A stretch of 64,000 nucleotides of DNA from assembly GCA_933228675.1 (NCBI GenBank), contig OW121744.1, forward strand, positions 115,219,600-115,283,599. Direction: 5' to 3'. Below, one piece after another: positions 46,691-58,730 of this stretch; position 1 is the stretch's first letter; every line of letters begins with the position of its first letter. The notes under the pieces were generated by a model. The model saw nothing but the letters and a program-made list of their open reading frames with translations. It was not told the origin of the DNA and did no database searches. The DNA comes from Stomorhina lunata (taxonomy: Eukaryota; Arthropoda; Insecta; Diptera; Rhiniidae). The position numbers were made by a program, and so were the translations under genes.

Positions 46691-47370
46691 TTATTTAGTT
46701 CTGTTAATAATTTGCTCAAATTGTTGTTTGTGTGTGTCTGTTTTGCTGAAACTTTATTGATGGCTCAATTTAAGTTTATTTCCAAACAACAATAGACCCA
46801 AGTTCCAAAGCCAACAATAAGCCGGTTAATTGAACATTTTGCATAACATTGGCATGTAATTATTACTCTATCGAAAAGTTTTGTTTTCTGAACATAAACA
46901 TCCTTTTGTTTGGCCCAAATACATTGAAGGGATTTAAAGTCTATCTTTGTTTCTGTGTTTGTGTGTATTACAGATTACACAGATACAAATAAGTGTTCAA
47001 GTAATACATTTACATTTTCTTCAAATAGAAAACTAATTTTTATTTTTTAATATACAAAATTTCTTTATTTATTTACAGCTTTTGAAGACATGTTTTTTTT
47101 TAATCCTAATTCCATTTCTGGTCTATCGTCTAAGGCCTAATTATATTGTTACACTAGATTTGTTAGTTCTGTCTATTTACTATGGTATTTTTTTTTTCAG
47201 GAATTCTCTGGAAAATAGAATTATTGGTTACACATACGAATCTATTCATTACGATTCTGATGTTCAGATGAACATCATCATCATCTTCTATTTTAATTTC
47301 TTTTTCAAAAGGTTTCAATAATGAATTTTTTGGTACAATATTTTATCAAGTGCTAGAAAAGTCAGGGATT
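46691..47370. other. Loop between inverted arrays Q and R
   Basis: AT-rich. TGTTTGTGTGTGTCTG near 46725 and TTTCTGTGTTTGTGTGTATT near 46950 are simple repeats. A 79-codon frame at 47082-47321 is hydrophobic and unrecognised. Confidence 0.45.
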
Positions 47371-50015
47371 TAAAAGAGTAGAAAAAGCTTTTGCATGGAA
47401 AAATATTAAGAGAAAAGCTTTTTGGTAGAAAATTATTATAGAGCAGTTTTCTATAGAAAATATTAACAGATAAGCTTTTATATAGAAAATATTAACAGAT
47501 AAGCTTTTCTATAGAAAATTGTAATAGAGAAGATTTTCTATAGAAAATTTTAATAGAGAAGCCTTTCTACAGAAAATCTTAACAGAAAAGCTTTTCTATA
47601 GAAAGTCTTAACAGAGAAGCTTTTCTATAGAAAATCTTAGCAGAGAAGCTTTTCTATAGAATATCTTAATAGAGAAGCTTTTCTACGGAAAATCTTAACA
47701 GAAAAGCTTTTCTATAGAAAATCTTAATAGAGAAGAATTTCTATAGAAAATCTTAACAGATAAGCTTTTCTATAGAAAATCTTAACTGAGAAGCTTTTCT
47801 ATAGAAAATCTTAACTAAGAAGCTTTTCTATAGAAAATCTTAATAAAGAAGCTTTTCTATAGAAAATATTAACAGAGAAACTTTTCTGTAAAAAATCTTA
47901 ACAGAGAAGCTTTTTTATAGAAAATCTTAATAGAGAATCGTTTCTATAGAAAATTTTTACAGAGAAACTTTTTTATATAAATTCTTAACAGAGAAGCTTT
48001 TTGATAGAAAAACTTAGTAGAAAAGCTTTTCTATAAAATATCTTAATAGAAAAGCTTTTCTATAGAAAATCTTAATATAGAAGCTTTTGTATAGAAAATT
48101 TTAGTATAGAAGCTTTTCTATAGAAAATCTTAATAGAGAAGCTTTACTATAGAAAATCTTAATAAAGAAGCTTTTCTATAGAAAATTTTAGTATAGAAGC
48201 TTTTCTATAAAAAATCTTAACAGAGAACCTTTTCTTTAGAAAATCTTAACGGAGAAGCTTTTCTAGAGGAAATCTTAACAGAGAAGCTTCACTATAGAAA
48301 ATCTTTATAAAAAAGCTTTTCTATAGAAAATCTACAGAAGCTTTTCTACAGAAAATCTTAACAGAGAAGCTTTTTTATAGTAAATCTTAATAGAAAAGCT
48401 TTTCTATAGAAAATCTTAACAGAAATGCTTTTCTATAGAAAATCTAAACAGAGAAGATTTTCTGTAGAAAATGTTAATGAAGAAGCTTTTCTATAGAAAA
48501 TATTAACAGAGAAACTTTTCTGTAGAAAATCTTAACAGAGAAACTTTTTTATAGAAAATCTTATCAGAAAAGCTTTTCTATAGAAAATCTTAACAGAGAA
48601 GCTCTGCTATAGAAAATCTTAATAGAGTAGCTCTTCTATATAAAATTTTAACAGAGAAGCTTTTCTATAGAAAATTGTAATAGAGGAGCTTTTCTATAGA
48701 AAATTTTAATAGTGAAGTCTTTCTACAGAAAATCTTAACAGAAAAGCTTTTCTATAGAAAGTCTTAACAGAGAAGCTTTTCTATAGAAAATCTTAGCAGA
48801 GAAGCTTTTCTATAGAATATCTTAATAGAGAAGCTTTTCTACGGAAAATCTTAACAGAAAAGCTTTTCTATAGAAAATCTTAATAGAGAAGAATTTCTAT
48901 AGAAAATCTTAACTGAGAAGCTTTTCTATAGAAAATCTTAATTAAGAAGCTTTTCTATAGAAAATCTTAATAAAGAAGCTTTTCTATAGAAAATATTAAC
49001 AGATAAACTTTTCTGTAGAAAATCTTAACAGAGAAGCTTTTTTTATAGAAAATCTTAATAGAGAATCGTTTCTATAGAAAATTTTTACAGAGAAACTTTT
49101 TTATATAAATTCTTAACAGAGAAGCTTTTTGATAGAAAAACTTAGTAGAAAAGCTTTTCTATAAAATATCTTAATAGAAAAGCTTTTCTATAGAAAATCT
49201 TAATATAGAAGCTTTTGTATAGAAAATTTTAGTATAGAAGCTTTTCTATAGAAAATCTTAATAGAGAAGCTTTACTATAGAAAATCTTAATAAAGAAGCT
49301 TTTCTATAGAAAATTTTAGTATAGAAGCTTTTCTATAAAAAATCTTAACAGAGAACCTTTTCTTTAGAAAATCTTAACGGAGAAGCTTTTCTAGAGGAAA
49401 TCTTAACAGAGAAGCTTCATTATAGAAAATCTTTATAAAAAAGCTTTTCTATAGAAAATCTACAGAAAATCTTAACAGAGAAGCTTTTTTATAGTAAATC
49501 TTATAGAAAATCTTAACAGAAATGCTTTTCTATAGAAAATCTTAACAGACAAGTTTTTCTATAGAAAATATTAATAGAGAAGCTTTGCTTTAAAAAGTCT
49601 TAGCAAAGAAGCTTTTCTATAGAAAATCTTTACAGAGAAGCTTTTCTATAGAAAATCTTAACAGAGAAGCTTTTCTATTGAAAATCTTAATAAAGAAGCT
49701 TTTCTATAGAAAATCTAAACAGAGAAGATTTTCTATAGAAAATCTTAATGGAGAAGCTTTTCTATAGAAAATATTAACAGATAAACTTTTTTGTAGAAAA
49801 TCTTAACAGAAAAGCTTTTTTATAGAAAATCTTATCAGAAAAGCTTTTCTATAGAAAATCTTAACAGAGAAGCTCTGCTATAGAAAATCTTAATAGAGTA
49901 GCTCTTCTATAGAAAATTTTAACAGAGAAGCTTTTCTATAGAAAATCTTAACAGATAAACTTTTCCATCAAAAATCTTAATAGAGTAGCTTTTTTATAAA
50001 AATTTAACAGTATTA
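47371..50015 (+). repeat. CTATAG array R: 29-bp units with a ~1.2-kb higher-order repeat
   Basis: About 90 units of core TTTTCTATAGAAAA plus TCTTAACAGAGAAGC. The same sequence of variant units occurs twice: about 47500-48660 and 48660-49930. Diagnostic variants in the same order include GAAAATTGTAATAG, TCTACGGAAAAT, GAGAATCGTTTC, TTTTGATAGAAAAACTTAG, TTCTAGAGGAAATC and AGCTCTGCTATAG. The offset is 1156 bp near the start and 1128 bp further on, so unit gains and losses followed the duplication. Confidence 0.95.
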
Positions 50016-50738
50016 GAAGATTTTTAACTTTATTGTCCTGTCTAATCTTAGGTGCTGATATAGGTCCATTGAGATTTAAAAGGATACATTCATAGTTTCT
50101 ATCTGTGAGTGTGTTAATGTATTATTCAGTTTTGGTGATGAGAGAACAGACAGACAAATATAAGGGAGACAACGGCTGAGGAAAACTAATGAAAATTGAA
50201 AATATGTTGCCATTACTTTTACTTGTTTTTTTATTGTTGTTTTTGTAGAGCAGTCCTGTCGGTATGTGTGTGTGAATTTTGTTATTGTTTTATATTTTAA
50301 ATACAAAAATATATACAAATATACCGACAAATCTTGTATGTTTTCATATATAAAACGACTCAAATAACAAAAACTATTTATGTCAAACATCAACATAAAA
50401 ACATTTGCAATTAAAGGGTGATTTTTTAGGGGGTAAAATTAAAAAGACTCGAGGATTGACTTACTTAGAAGGGAAAGCTTTAAAAGCTTTTGTTACCAGA
50501 ATAACTAGGTATGTGGAGTTTTTAATCAGGAGTTTAGGGATGAGGATTTTAGACTTATAGAAAAACTCTTAAAAAGTTTCCCTTTATCACATAATACTAT
50601 ATATTAATTTAATAACCCTTTATACAAGACTACAAAAATATTTTAACAGCATGAGAAAAATAGTAAAGAAAAGTTGAATATTCACCACAAAGTTTATGAA
50701 GTAAAATTTAATTACGAAATAATAAAGTTCATAATAAT
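50016..50738. other. Gap between arrays R and S
   Basis: No gene supported. A 106-codon minus frame at 50076-50396 is low-complexity. Confidence 0.45.
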
Positions 50739-50748
50739 ACAGGGTGTT
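50739..50748 (+). repeat. Left inverted repeat bracketing array S
   Basis: ACAGGGTGTT runs straight into the first CTATAG core. Matches the inverse of GACACCCTGT at 52383-52392 at nine of ten bases and resembles AAAGGGTGTT beside array H. Confidence 0.5.
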
Positions 50749-52382
50749 TTCTATAGAAAAATTTAAAACCAAACATTTTCTATAGAAAATATTAAAACTG
50801 AAAATTCTCCAAAGAAAATCTTAAGACCGAAAATTTCCTACAAAAAATCTTAAGACCTAAAACTTATCTTCAGAAAGTCTTAACAACAAAAATTTTCTAT
50901 AGAAAATTTTTATAACGAAAATTTTTGCACTTAAAATTTTCTATAGAAAATTTTAACAACTAAAATTTTCTATAGAAAATTTGAATACCAAAAATTTCTT
51001 AAAGAAAATTTTAACACCGAAAATTTTCTATAGAAAATTTTAACACCAAAAATTTCTTAAAGAAAATTTTAACACCAAAAATTTCTTAAAGAAAATTTTA
51101 ACACCAAAAATTTCATAAAGAAAATTTTAACACCACAAATTTTTTTTGGAAAATTTTTACAACGAAAATTTTCTATAGAAAATTTTAACACCAAAAATTT
51201 TCTGTAGAAAATTTTAACACCGAAAATTTTCTATAGAAAATTTTAACATCGAAAATTTTCTATAGAAAATTTTAACATCGAAAATTTTCTATAGAAAATT
51301 TTAACACCGAAAATTTTCTATAGAAAATTTTAACACCGAAAATTTTCTATAGAAAATTTTAACACCGAAAATTTTCTATAGAAAATTTTAACACCGAAAA
51401 TTTTCTATAGAAAATTTTAACACCGAAAATTTTCTATAGAAAATTTTAACACCGAAAATTTTCTATAGAAAATTTTAACACCGAAAATTTTCTATAGAAA
51501 ATTTTAACACCGAAAATTTTCTATAGAAAATTTTAACACCGAAAATTTTCTATAGAAAATTTTAACACCGAAAATTTTCTATAGAAAATTTTAACACCGA
51601 AAATTTTCTATAGAAAATTTTAACACCGAAAATTTTCTATAGAAAATTTTAACACCGAAAATTTTCTATAGAAAATTTTAACACCGAAAATTTTCTATAG
51701 AAAATTTTAACACCGAAAATTTTCTATAGAAAATTTTAACACCGAAAATTTTCTATAGAAAATTTTAACACCGAAAATTTTCTATAGAAAATTTTAACAC
51801 CGAAAATTTTCTATAGAAAATTTTAACACCGAAAATTTTCTATAGAAAATTTTAACACCGAAAATTTTCTATAGAAAATTTTAACACCGAAAATTTTCTA
51901 TTGAAAATTTTAACACCGAAAATTTTCTATAGAAAATTTTAATACCGAAAATTTTCTATAGAAAATTTTAACACCGAATATTTTCTATAGAAAATTTTAA
52001 CATCGAAAATTTTATAGAGAAAATTTAAACATCGAAAATTTTATAGAGAAAATTTAAACATCGAAAATTTTCTATAGAAAATTTTAACATCGAAAATTTT
52101 CTATAGAAAATTTTAACATCGAAAATTTTCTATAGAAAATTTTAACATCGAAAATTTTCTATAGAAAATTTTAACATCGAAAATTTTCTATAGAAAATTT
52201 TAACATCGAAAATTTTCTATAGAAAATTTTAACATCGAAAATTTTCTATAGAAAATTTTAACATCGAAAATTTTCTATAGAAAATTTTAACATCGAAAAT
52301 TTTCTATAGAAAATTTTAACACCGAAAATTTTAACATTTTCTTTAGAATATGTCAACACCGAAAATTTTCTATAGAAAACCT
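50746..52382 (+). repeat. CTATAG array S: 29-bp units, spacers TTTTAACACCGAAAA then TTTTAACATCGAAAA
   Basis: Worn units at 50746-51200 (ACCAAAAATTTCTTAAAG type), then almost identical CACCG units at 51200-51960, then CATCG units at about 51990-52315, then two CACCG units at the end. The CACCG-CATCG order is mirrored by array T on the other side of a ~1.1-kb loop. Confidence 0.95.
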
Positions 52383-52392
52383 GACACCCTGT
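52383..52392 (-). repeat. Right inverted repeat bracketing array S
   Basis: GACACCCTGT, inverse of 50739-50748 with one mismatch, placed within a few bases of the last core. The array therefore fills the whole interval between these ends. Confidence 0.5.
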
Positions 52393-53514
52393 TTCTTTTA
52401 AATCAAAATTGTAATTTAGTTAAATGTTCATAGAGTTCATAAAATCCATTAGAGAAATGTTACCAACAACAAATACTTATACTTTTAAATCTTTTTGCTC
52501 TTCATAGAATCTACATAAAAAGATTTTGAACATCAAAAATTGGAATATATTTATAAATATCAGTTCCAACTGCAGAGAAGAGATTTATTCATGTGGATAA
52601 AATATACAATATTTTGCAATTTAGAAATTCAGAGAAAATCTTTTCAAGCCAGCAAAAGCTTAAATTGTAATATTAGATTTACGACTTCTACCTTTGGCAT
52701 AAGCAAATTTATGGAAGTTGCCAGCAAAGATGAAGGGGCCAATTGAAAAGCTTCAAAGGTGAGGCAAAAAAAAAAAAAAATTTAAGACAAATTTTTAATG
52801 AAGCCAAAATATTTAAATTGTTAAAATTTCGCTTTTAAATAGATTCGAAAAAAATATATAATTTTTCATATGCCTTAAATAAAATCTAATAAGAGTTGAT
52901 CCCTATTTAATGTCAATTCTATTCCTATCAAGTGTAAATGACAAATGAAACCTTTAATATCCTCTCCTAGATTTACCTGTCAATTTAAATTCCTATAGCA
53001 TTTTATCCATTATTTTAACATAAATTTATGTTTTGTTTATAAACATTTATTTGTTATATTATATTTTATTTGACAAAAGTATCTGACCCCTTCCAATCCT
53101 CTTAGCCAAAATCCATCTGTGAATCCTCTTTTGTTTTGTTAATAAATTAATTCCCAAAATTTCAAAAATTCCCTAAAACATTCCATATTATTTAGAAACA
53201 ATGGACGAATGACTGAATTCTAGTTCTAGAATGAACAAGTGACCAAATGAACATAGAAACAATAAAATTATCTAGAATTTAATTTTTCTCTGGGGGTGGC
53301 AGGAAATTACTTAAATAGTCAGACAAAAGGATAAAAATAACAACCAGCAACAACACAAACAACAACAATAAAAGCGGCAGGAATCTTAAAAAGCTTTTGG
53401 CTAAATATTTGCCACATTTTGGATTAAATTTATTAAAAGCTCACAAAATATTTTGAATAAATAAAAAGACAAGTGATAAATAGTTGGGAAATTACTTTGA
53501 CTGTATTATCGGGC
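52393..53514. other. Loop between inverted arrays S and T
   Basis: AT-rich. The 68-codon frame at 52540-52746 is unrecognised, although a donor-like CAAAG/GTGAGG follows it at 52757. CAACAACACAAACAACAACA at 53348 is a simple repeat. No gene called. Confidence 0.4.
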
Positions 53515-56105
53515 TTAAAAATTTTCTATAGAAAATTTTAGCACCGAAAATTTCGATGTTAAAATTTTCTATAGAAAATTTTCGATGTTAAAATTTTCTA
53601 TAGAAAATTTTCGATGTTAAAATTTTCTATAGAAAATTTTCGATGTTAAAATTTTCTATAGAAAATTTTCGATGTAAAAATTTTCTTAGAAAATTTTCGA
53701 TGTAAAAATTTTCTATAGAAATTTTTTGATGTTAAAATTTTCTATATAAAATTTTCGATGTTAGAATTTTCTATAGAAAATTTTCGATGTTAAAATTTTC
53801 TATAGAAAATTTTCGATGTTAAAATTTTCTATAGAAAATTTTCGATGTTAAAATTTTCTATAGAAAATTTTCGATGTTAAAATTTTCTATAGAAAATTTT
53901 CGATGTTAAAATTTTCTATAGAAAATTTTCGATGTTAAAATTTTCTATAGAAAATTTTCGATGTTAAAATTTTCTATAGAAAATTTTCGATGTTAAAATT
54001 TTCTATAGAAAATTTTCGATGTTAAAATTTTCTATAGAAATTTTTCGATGTTAAAATTTTCTATATAAAATTTTCGATGTTAAAATTTTCTATAGAAAAT
54101 TTTCGATGTTAAAATTTTCTATAGAAAATTTTCGATGTTAAAATTTTCTATAGAAAATTTTCGATGTTAAAATTTTCTATAGAAAATTTTCGATGTTAAA
54201 ATTTTCTATAGAAAATTTTCGATGTTAAAATTTTCTATAGAAAATTTTCGATGTTAAAATTTTCTATAGAAAATTTTCGATGTTAAAATTTTCTATAGAA
54301 AATTTTCGATGTTAAAATTTTCTATAGAAAATTTTCGATGTTAAAATTTTCTATAGAAAATTTTCGATGTTAAAATTTTCTATAGAAAATTTTCGATGTT
54401 AAAATTTTCTATAGAAAATTTTCGATGTTAAAATTTTCTATAGAAAATTTTCGATGTTAAAATTTTCTATAGAAAATTTTCGATGTTAAAATTTTCTATA
54501 GAAAATTTTCGATGTTAAAATTTTCTATAGAAAATTTTCGATGTTAAAATTTTCTATAGAAAATTTTCGATGTTAAAATTTTCTATAGAAAATTTTCGAT
54601 GTTAAAATTTTCTATAGAAAATTTTCGATGTTAAAATTTTCTATAGAAAATTTTCGATGTTAAAATTTTCTATAGAAAATTTTCGATGTCAAAATTTTCT
54701 ATAGAAAATTTTCGATGTTAAAATTTTCTATAGAAAATTTTCGATGTTAAAATTTTCTATAGAAAATTTTCGATGTTAAAATTTTCTATATAAAATTTTC
54801 GATGTTAAAATTTTCTATAGAAAATTTTCGGTGTTAAAATTTTCTATAGAAAATTTTCGATGTTAAAATTTTCTATAGAAAATTTTCGATGTTAAAATTT
54901 TCTATGGAAAATTTTCGATGTTAAAATTTTCTATAGAAAATTTTCGATGTTAAAATTTTCTATAGAAAATTTTCGATGTTAAAATTTTCTATATAAAATT
55001 TTCAATGTTAAAATTTTCTATAGAAAATTTTCGGTGTTAAAATTTTCGGTGTTAAAATTTTCGGTGTTAAAATTTTCAATAGAAAATTTTCGGTGTTAAA
55101 ATTTTCAAAAGAAAATTTTCGGTGGTAAAATTTTCTATAGAAAATTTTCTATAGAAAATTTTCGATGTTAAAATTTTCTATAGAAAATTTTCGATGTTAA
55201 AATTTTCTATAGAAAATTTTCGATGTTAAAATTTTCTATATAAAATTTTCGATGTTAAAATTTTCTATAGAAAATTTTCGGTGTTAAAATTTTCTATAGA
55301 AAATTTTCGATGTTAAAATTTTCTATAGAAAATTTTCGATGTTAAAATTTTCTATGGAAAATTTTCGATGTTAAAATTTTCTATAGAAAATTTTCGATGT
55401 TAAAATTTTCTATAGAAAATTTTCGATGTTAAAATTTTCTATATAAAATTTTCAATGTTAAAATTTTCTATAGAAAATTTTCGGTGTTAAAATTTTCGGT
55501 GTTAAAATTTTCGGTGTTAAAATTTTCAATAGAAAATTTTCGGTGTTAAAATTTTCAATAGAAAATTTTCGGTGGTAAAATTTTCTATAGAAAATTTTCG
55601 GTGTTAAAATTTTCTATAGAAAATTTTCTGTGTTAAAATTTTCTACAGAAAATTTTCGGTGTTAAAATTTTCTACAGAAAATTTTCGGTGTTAAAATTTT
55701 CTATAGAAAATTTTCGGTGTTAAAATTTTCAATAGAAAATTTTCGGTGTTAAAATTTTCAATAGAAAATTTTCGGTGTTAAAATTTTCTATAGAAAATTT
55801 TCGGTGTTAAAATTTTCTATAGAAAATTTTCGGTGTTAAAATTTTCTATAGAAAATTTTCGGTGTTAAAATTTTCTATAGAAAATTTTCGGTGTTAAAAT
55901 TTTCTATAGAAAATTTTCGGTGTTAAAATTTTCTATAGAAAATTTTCGGTGTTAAAATTTTCTATAGAAAATTTTCGGTGTTAAAATTTTCTATAGAAAA
56001 TTTTCGGTGTTAAAATTTTCTATAGAAAATTTTCGGTGTTAAAATTTTCTATAGAAAATTTTCGGTGTTTACATTTTCTATAGAAAATTTTTAATATTAA
56101 AATTT
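53515..56105 (-). repeat. CTATAG array T: 29-bp units, inverse of array S
   Basis: The first unit is in the forward sense (TTTTAGCACCGAAAA), then orientation flips at about 53548. On the plus strand the spacers read TTTTCGATGTTAAAA to about 55020 and mainly TTTTCGGTGTTAAAA from 55480 to 56070. A ~450-bp block is duplicated in between: CTATGGAAAATTTTCGATG at 54902 and 55352, and a triple core-less CGGTGTTAAAATTTT at 55031 and 55481. Units at 53760-54680 are nearly identical. Confidence 0.95.
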
Positions 56106-57214
56106 TCTAGTATTTTTCTATTCCCTAGTCTTATTCCCTAATCTTATCTGTAGTCCATAGTTTAGTTGATTATCGTTGTCTTAATTTATCTTTATTCATT
56201 CCCCTTTAATCCTGCTCTCGATATTTCTCCATCTTTCACACAATAAGTGACATAATTGCTTAACCACAACAGATGAAAAACTAATAACTAACAGAGCCAA
56301 GGACCTAAAGGACTAAATAATATTCCATAATGAAAATAACTAGAGATAAATAAAGAAAGACACAATCAAATGATTAATAAATGGAAAAACAATAAACTTT
56401 AAGTAATCCCCGAGGTCCTGTTTTGGCAAAAAAGATTCGAGATTTGTTGTGAAATTGCTTTTGTTGTTAGATTAAATTTAGAAAATCTTAAATAAAGTTA
56501 ATAGTAAACACAATCGAGGGGTTTCTTTAGTATCTAAAGAAAAAACTTATATAGATTAAGGCAATATTTAATTTTAAAAGTTATTAAATCTGAATTATTA
56601 AATTAATTGAAATTTTACAAGACATTTAAAGATGTTAATGACAGATTTTTGTATAGATAAATAAATACTTGGATGACAATAATTTTTGTTTTACATATGG
56701 GGCGTATGAGTGTTATATGAATTTCATATAGAGGAAAACAATCATACGCAACATTGGTCGATATAAACTCATACGCTATTTTGAAAGTATGAGAATATTT
56801 TTAAGCTATACTTGGTACATGCAGTGAATATACAGTGAATTTTATACATCATCATTGTCTTATATCTTCTTGAGTATTAACACCAATTAACCTCAAGTTC
56901 AACTTTCTCTTAATGTAAATTAATCCATTTCAAATGAATTGGATTTTTCGTCATTTACCACTACCACTTCAATCGAATTTTATATGAAATAGACCTGAAA
57001 TGGCTTTCAAATTTGTTTGATTTGCCGTAACTTTGGATAATAACTTCATTAAACCAAATCTTGTTTATCATAAATTTATACTAAAAACTCCCAAACCATT
57101 TTCCTTAAGCAACAAAAGATATTTCTCACATACTCCTACACATACAAATGGAGAAACTTAATAGAAAACAGTCAAGAAAGGGGAGTAGAAGTAAAGTCGA
57201 CTATAAGATGCACT
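56106..57214. other. Gap before the 12-bp satellite
   Basis: AT-rich. An inverted repeat GCGTATGAGT (56702) / ACTCATACGC (56768) could form a short hairpin, with a further CATACGC inside the loop. No gene supported. Confidence 0.45.
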
Positions 57215-58730
57215 ACGACTTCTTAGTTTGTCTTAGTTTACATTTTAGTGTATGACGTAATCTATATCCTAGTCTATCTCATAGTCTTTATCTAAGTCTA
57301 TATCTTAGCCTATGTCTTAGTCTATGTCATAGTCTATGTCTTAGTCTATGTCTTAGTCTATGTTTTAGTCTATGTCTTAGTCTATGTCTTAATCTATGTC
57401 TATGTCTTAGTCTATGTCTTAGTCTATGTCTTAGTCTATGTCTTAGTCTATGTCTTAGTCTATGTTTTAGTCTATGTCTTAGTCTATATCTTAGTCTATG
57501 TCTTAGTCTGTGTCATAGTCTATGTCTTAGTCTATGTCTTAGTCTATGTCTTAGTCTATATCTAAGTCTATGTCTTAGTCTATGTCATAGTCTATGTCTT
57601 AGTCTATGTCTTAGTCTATGTCTTAGTCTATGTCTTAGTCTATGTCTTAGTCTATGTCTTAGTCTATGTCTTAGTCTATGTCTTAGTCTATGTCTTAGTC
57701 TATGTCTTAGTCTATGTCTTAGTCTATGTCTTAGTCTATGTCTTAGTCTATGTCTTAGTCTATGTCTTAGTCTATGTCTTAGTCTATGTCTTAGTCTATG
57801 TCTTAGTCTATGTCTTAGTCTATGTCTTAGTCTATGTCTTAGTCTATGTCTTAGTCTATGTCTTAGTCTATGTCTTAGTCTATGTCTTAGTCTATGTCTT
57901 AGTCTATGTCTTAGTCTATGTCTTAGTCTATGTCTTAGTCTATGTCTTAGTCTATGTCTTAGTCTATGTCTTAGTCTATGTCTTAGTCTATGTCTTAGTC
58001 TATGTCTTAGTCTTTGTCTTAGTCTATGTCTTAGTCTATGTCTTAGTCTTTGTCTTAGTCTATGTCTTAGTCTATGTCTTAGTCTATGTCTTAGTCTATG
58101 TCTTAGTCTATGTCTTAGTCTTTGTCTTAGTCTATGTCTTAGTCTATGTCTTAGTCTATGTCTTAGTCTATGTCTTAGTCTATGTCTTAGTCTATGTCTT
58201 AGTCTTTGTCTTAGTCTATGTCTTAGTCTATGTCTTAGTCTATGTCTTAGTCTATGTCTTAGTCTATGTCTTAGTCTATGTCTTAGTCTATGTCTTAGTC
58301 TATGTCTTAGTCTATGTCTTAGTCTATGTCTTAGTCTATGTCTTAGTCTATGTCTTAGTCTATGTCTTAGTCTATGTCTTAGTCTATGTCTTAGTCTATG
58401 TCTTAGTCTTTGTCTTAGTCTATGTCTTTGTCTATGTCTTAGTCTTTGTCTTAGTCTATGTCTTAGTCTATGTCTTAGTCTATGTTGTAGCCTATGTCTT
58501 AGTCTATGTCTTAGTCCATGTCTTAGTCTATGTCTTAGTCTATGTCTTAGTCTATGTCTTAGTCTATGTCTTAGTCTATGTCTTAGTCTATGTCTTAGTC
58601 TATGTCTTAGTTTATGTCTTAGTCTATGTCTTAGTCTATGTCTTAGTCTATGTCTTAGTCTATGTCTTAGTCTATGTCTTAGTCTATATCTTAGTCTATG
58701 TTTTATTCTATATCTTATACTATTTTCGTC
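57215..58730 (+). repeat. 12-bp satellite, AGTCTATGTCTT orientation
   Basis: About 120 units of AGTCTATGTCTT. Edges (57215-57560 and 58680-58730) carry variants such as TATATC, TTTGTC, GTCATAG; the middle is nearly uniform, with TTTGTCTT variants spaced through 58010-58450. One frame of every unit contains TAG on the plus strand. Confidence 0.95.

Noticed and set aside
40096..50015. Array-wide HindIII (AAGCTT) sites as a meaningful motif
   Set aside because: They are part of the spacer sequence; no reason to give the restriction site itself a role.
5745..56105. CRISPR-like layout: short palindromic repeats with spacers
   Set aside because: Spacers are identical within an array rather than unique, there are no cas genes, and the DNA is eukaryotic (spliced lipase exon, SINEs).
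5745..56105. Heat-shock elements in the CTATAG core
   Set aside because: HSE needs GAA and TTC blocks two bases apart; the core has four bases between them.
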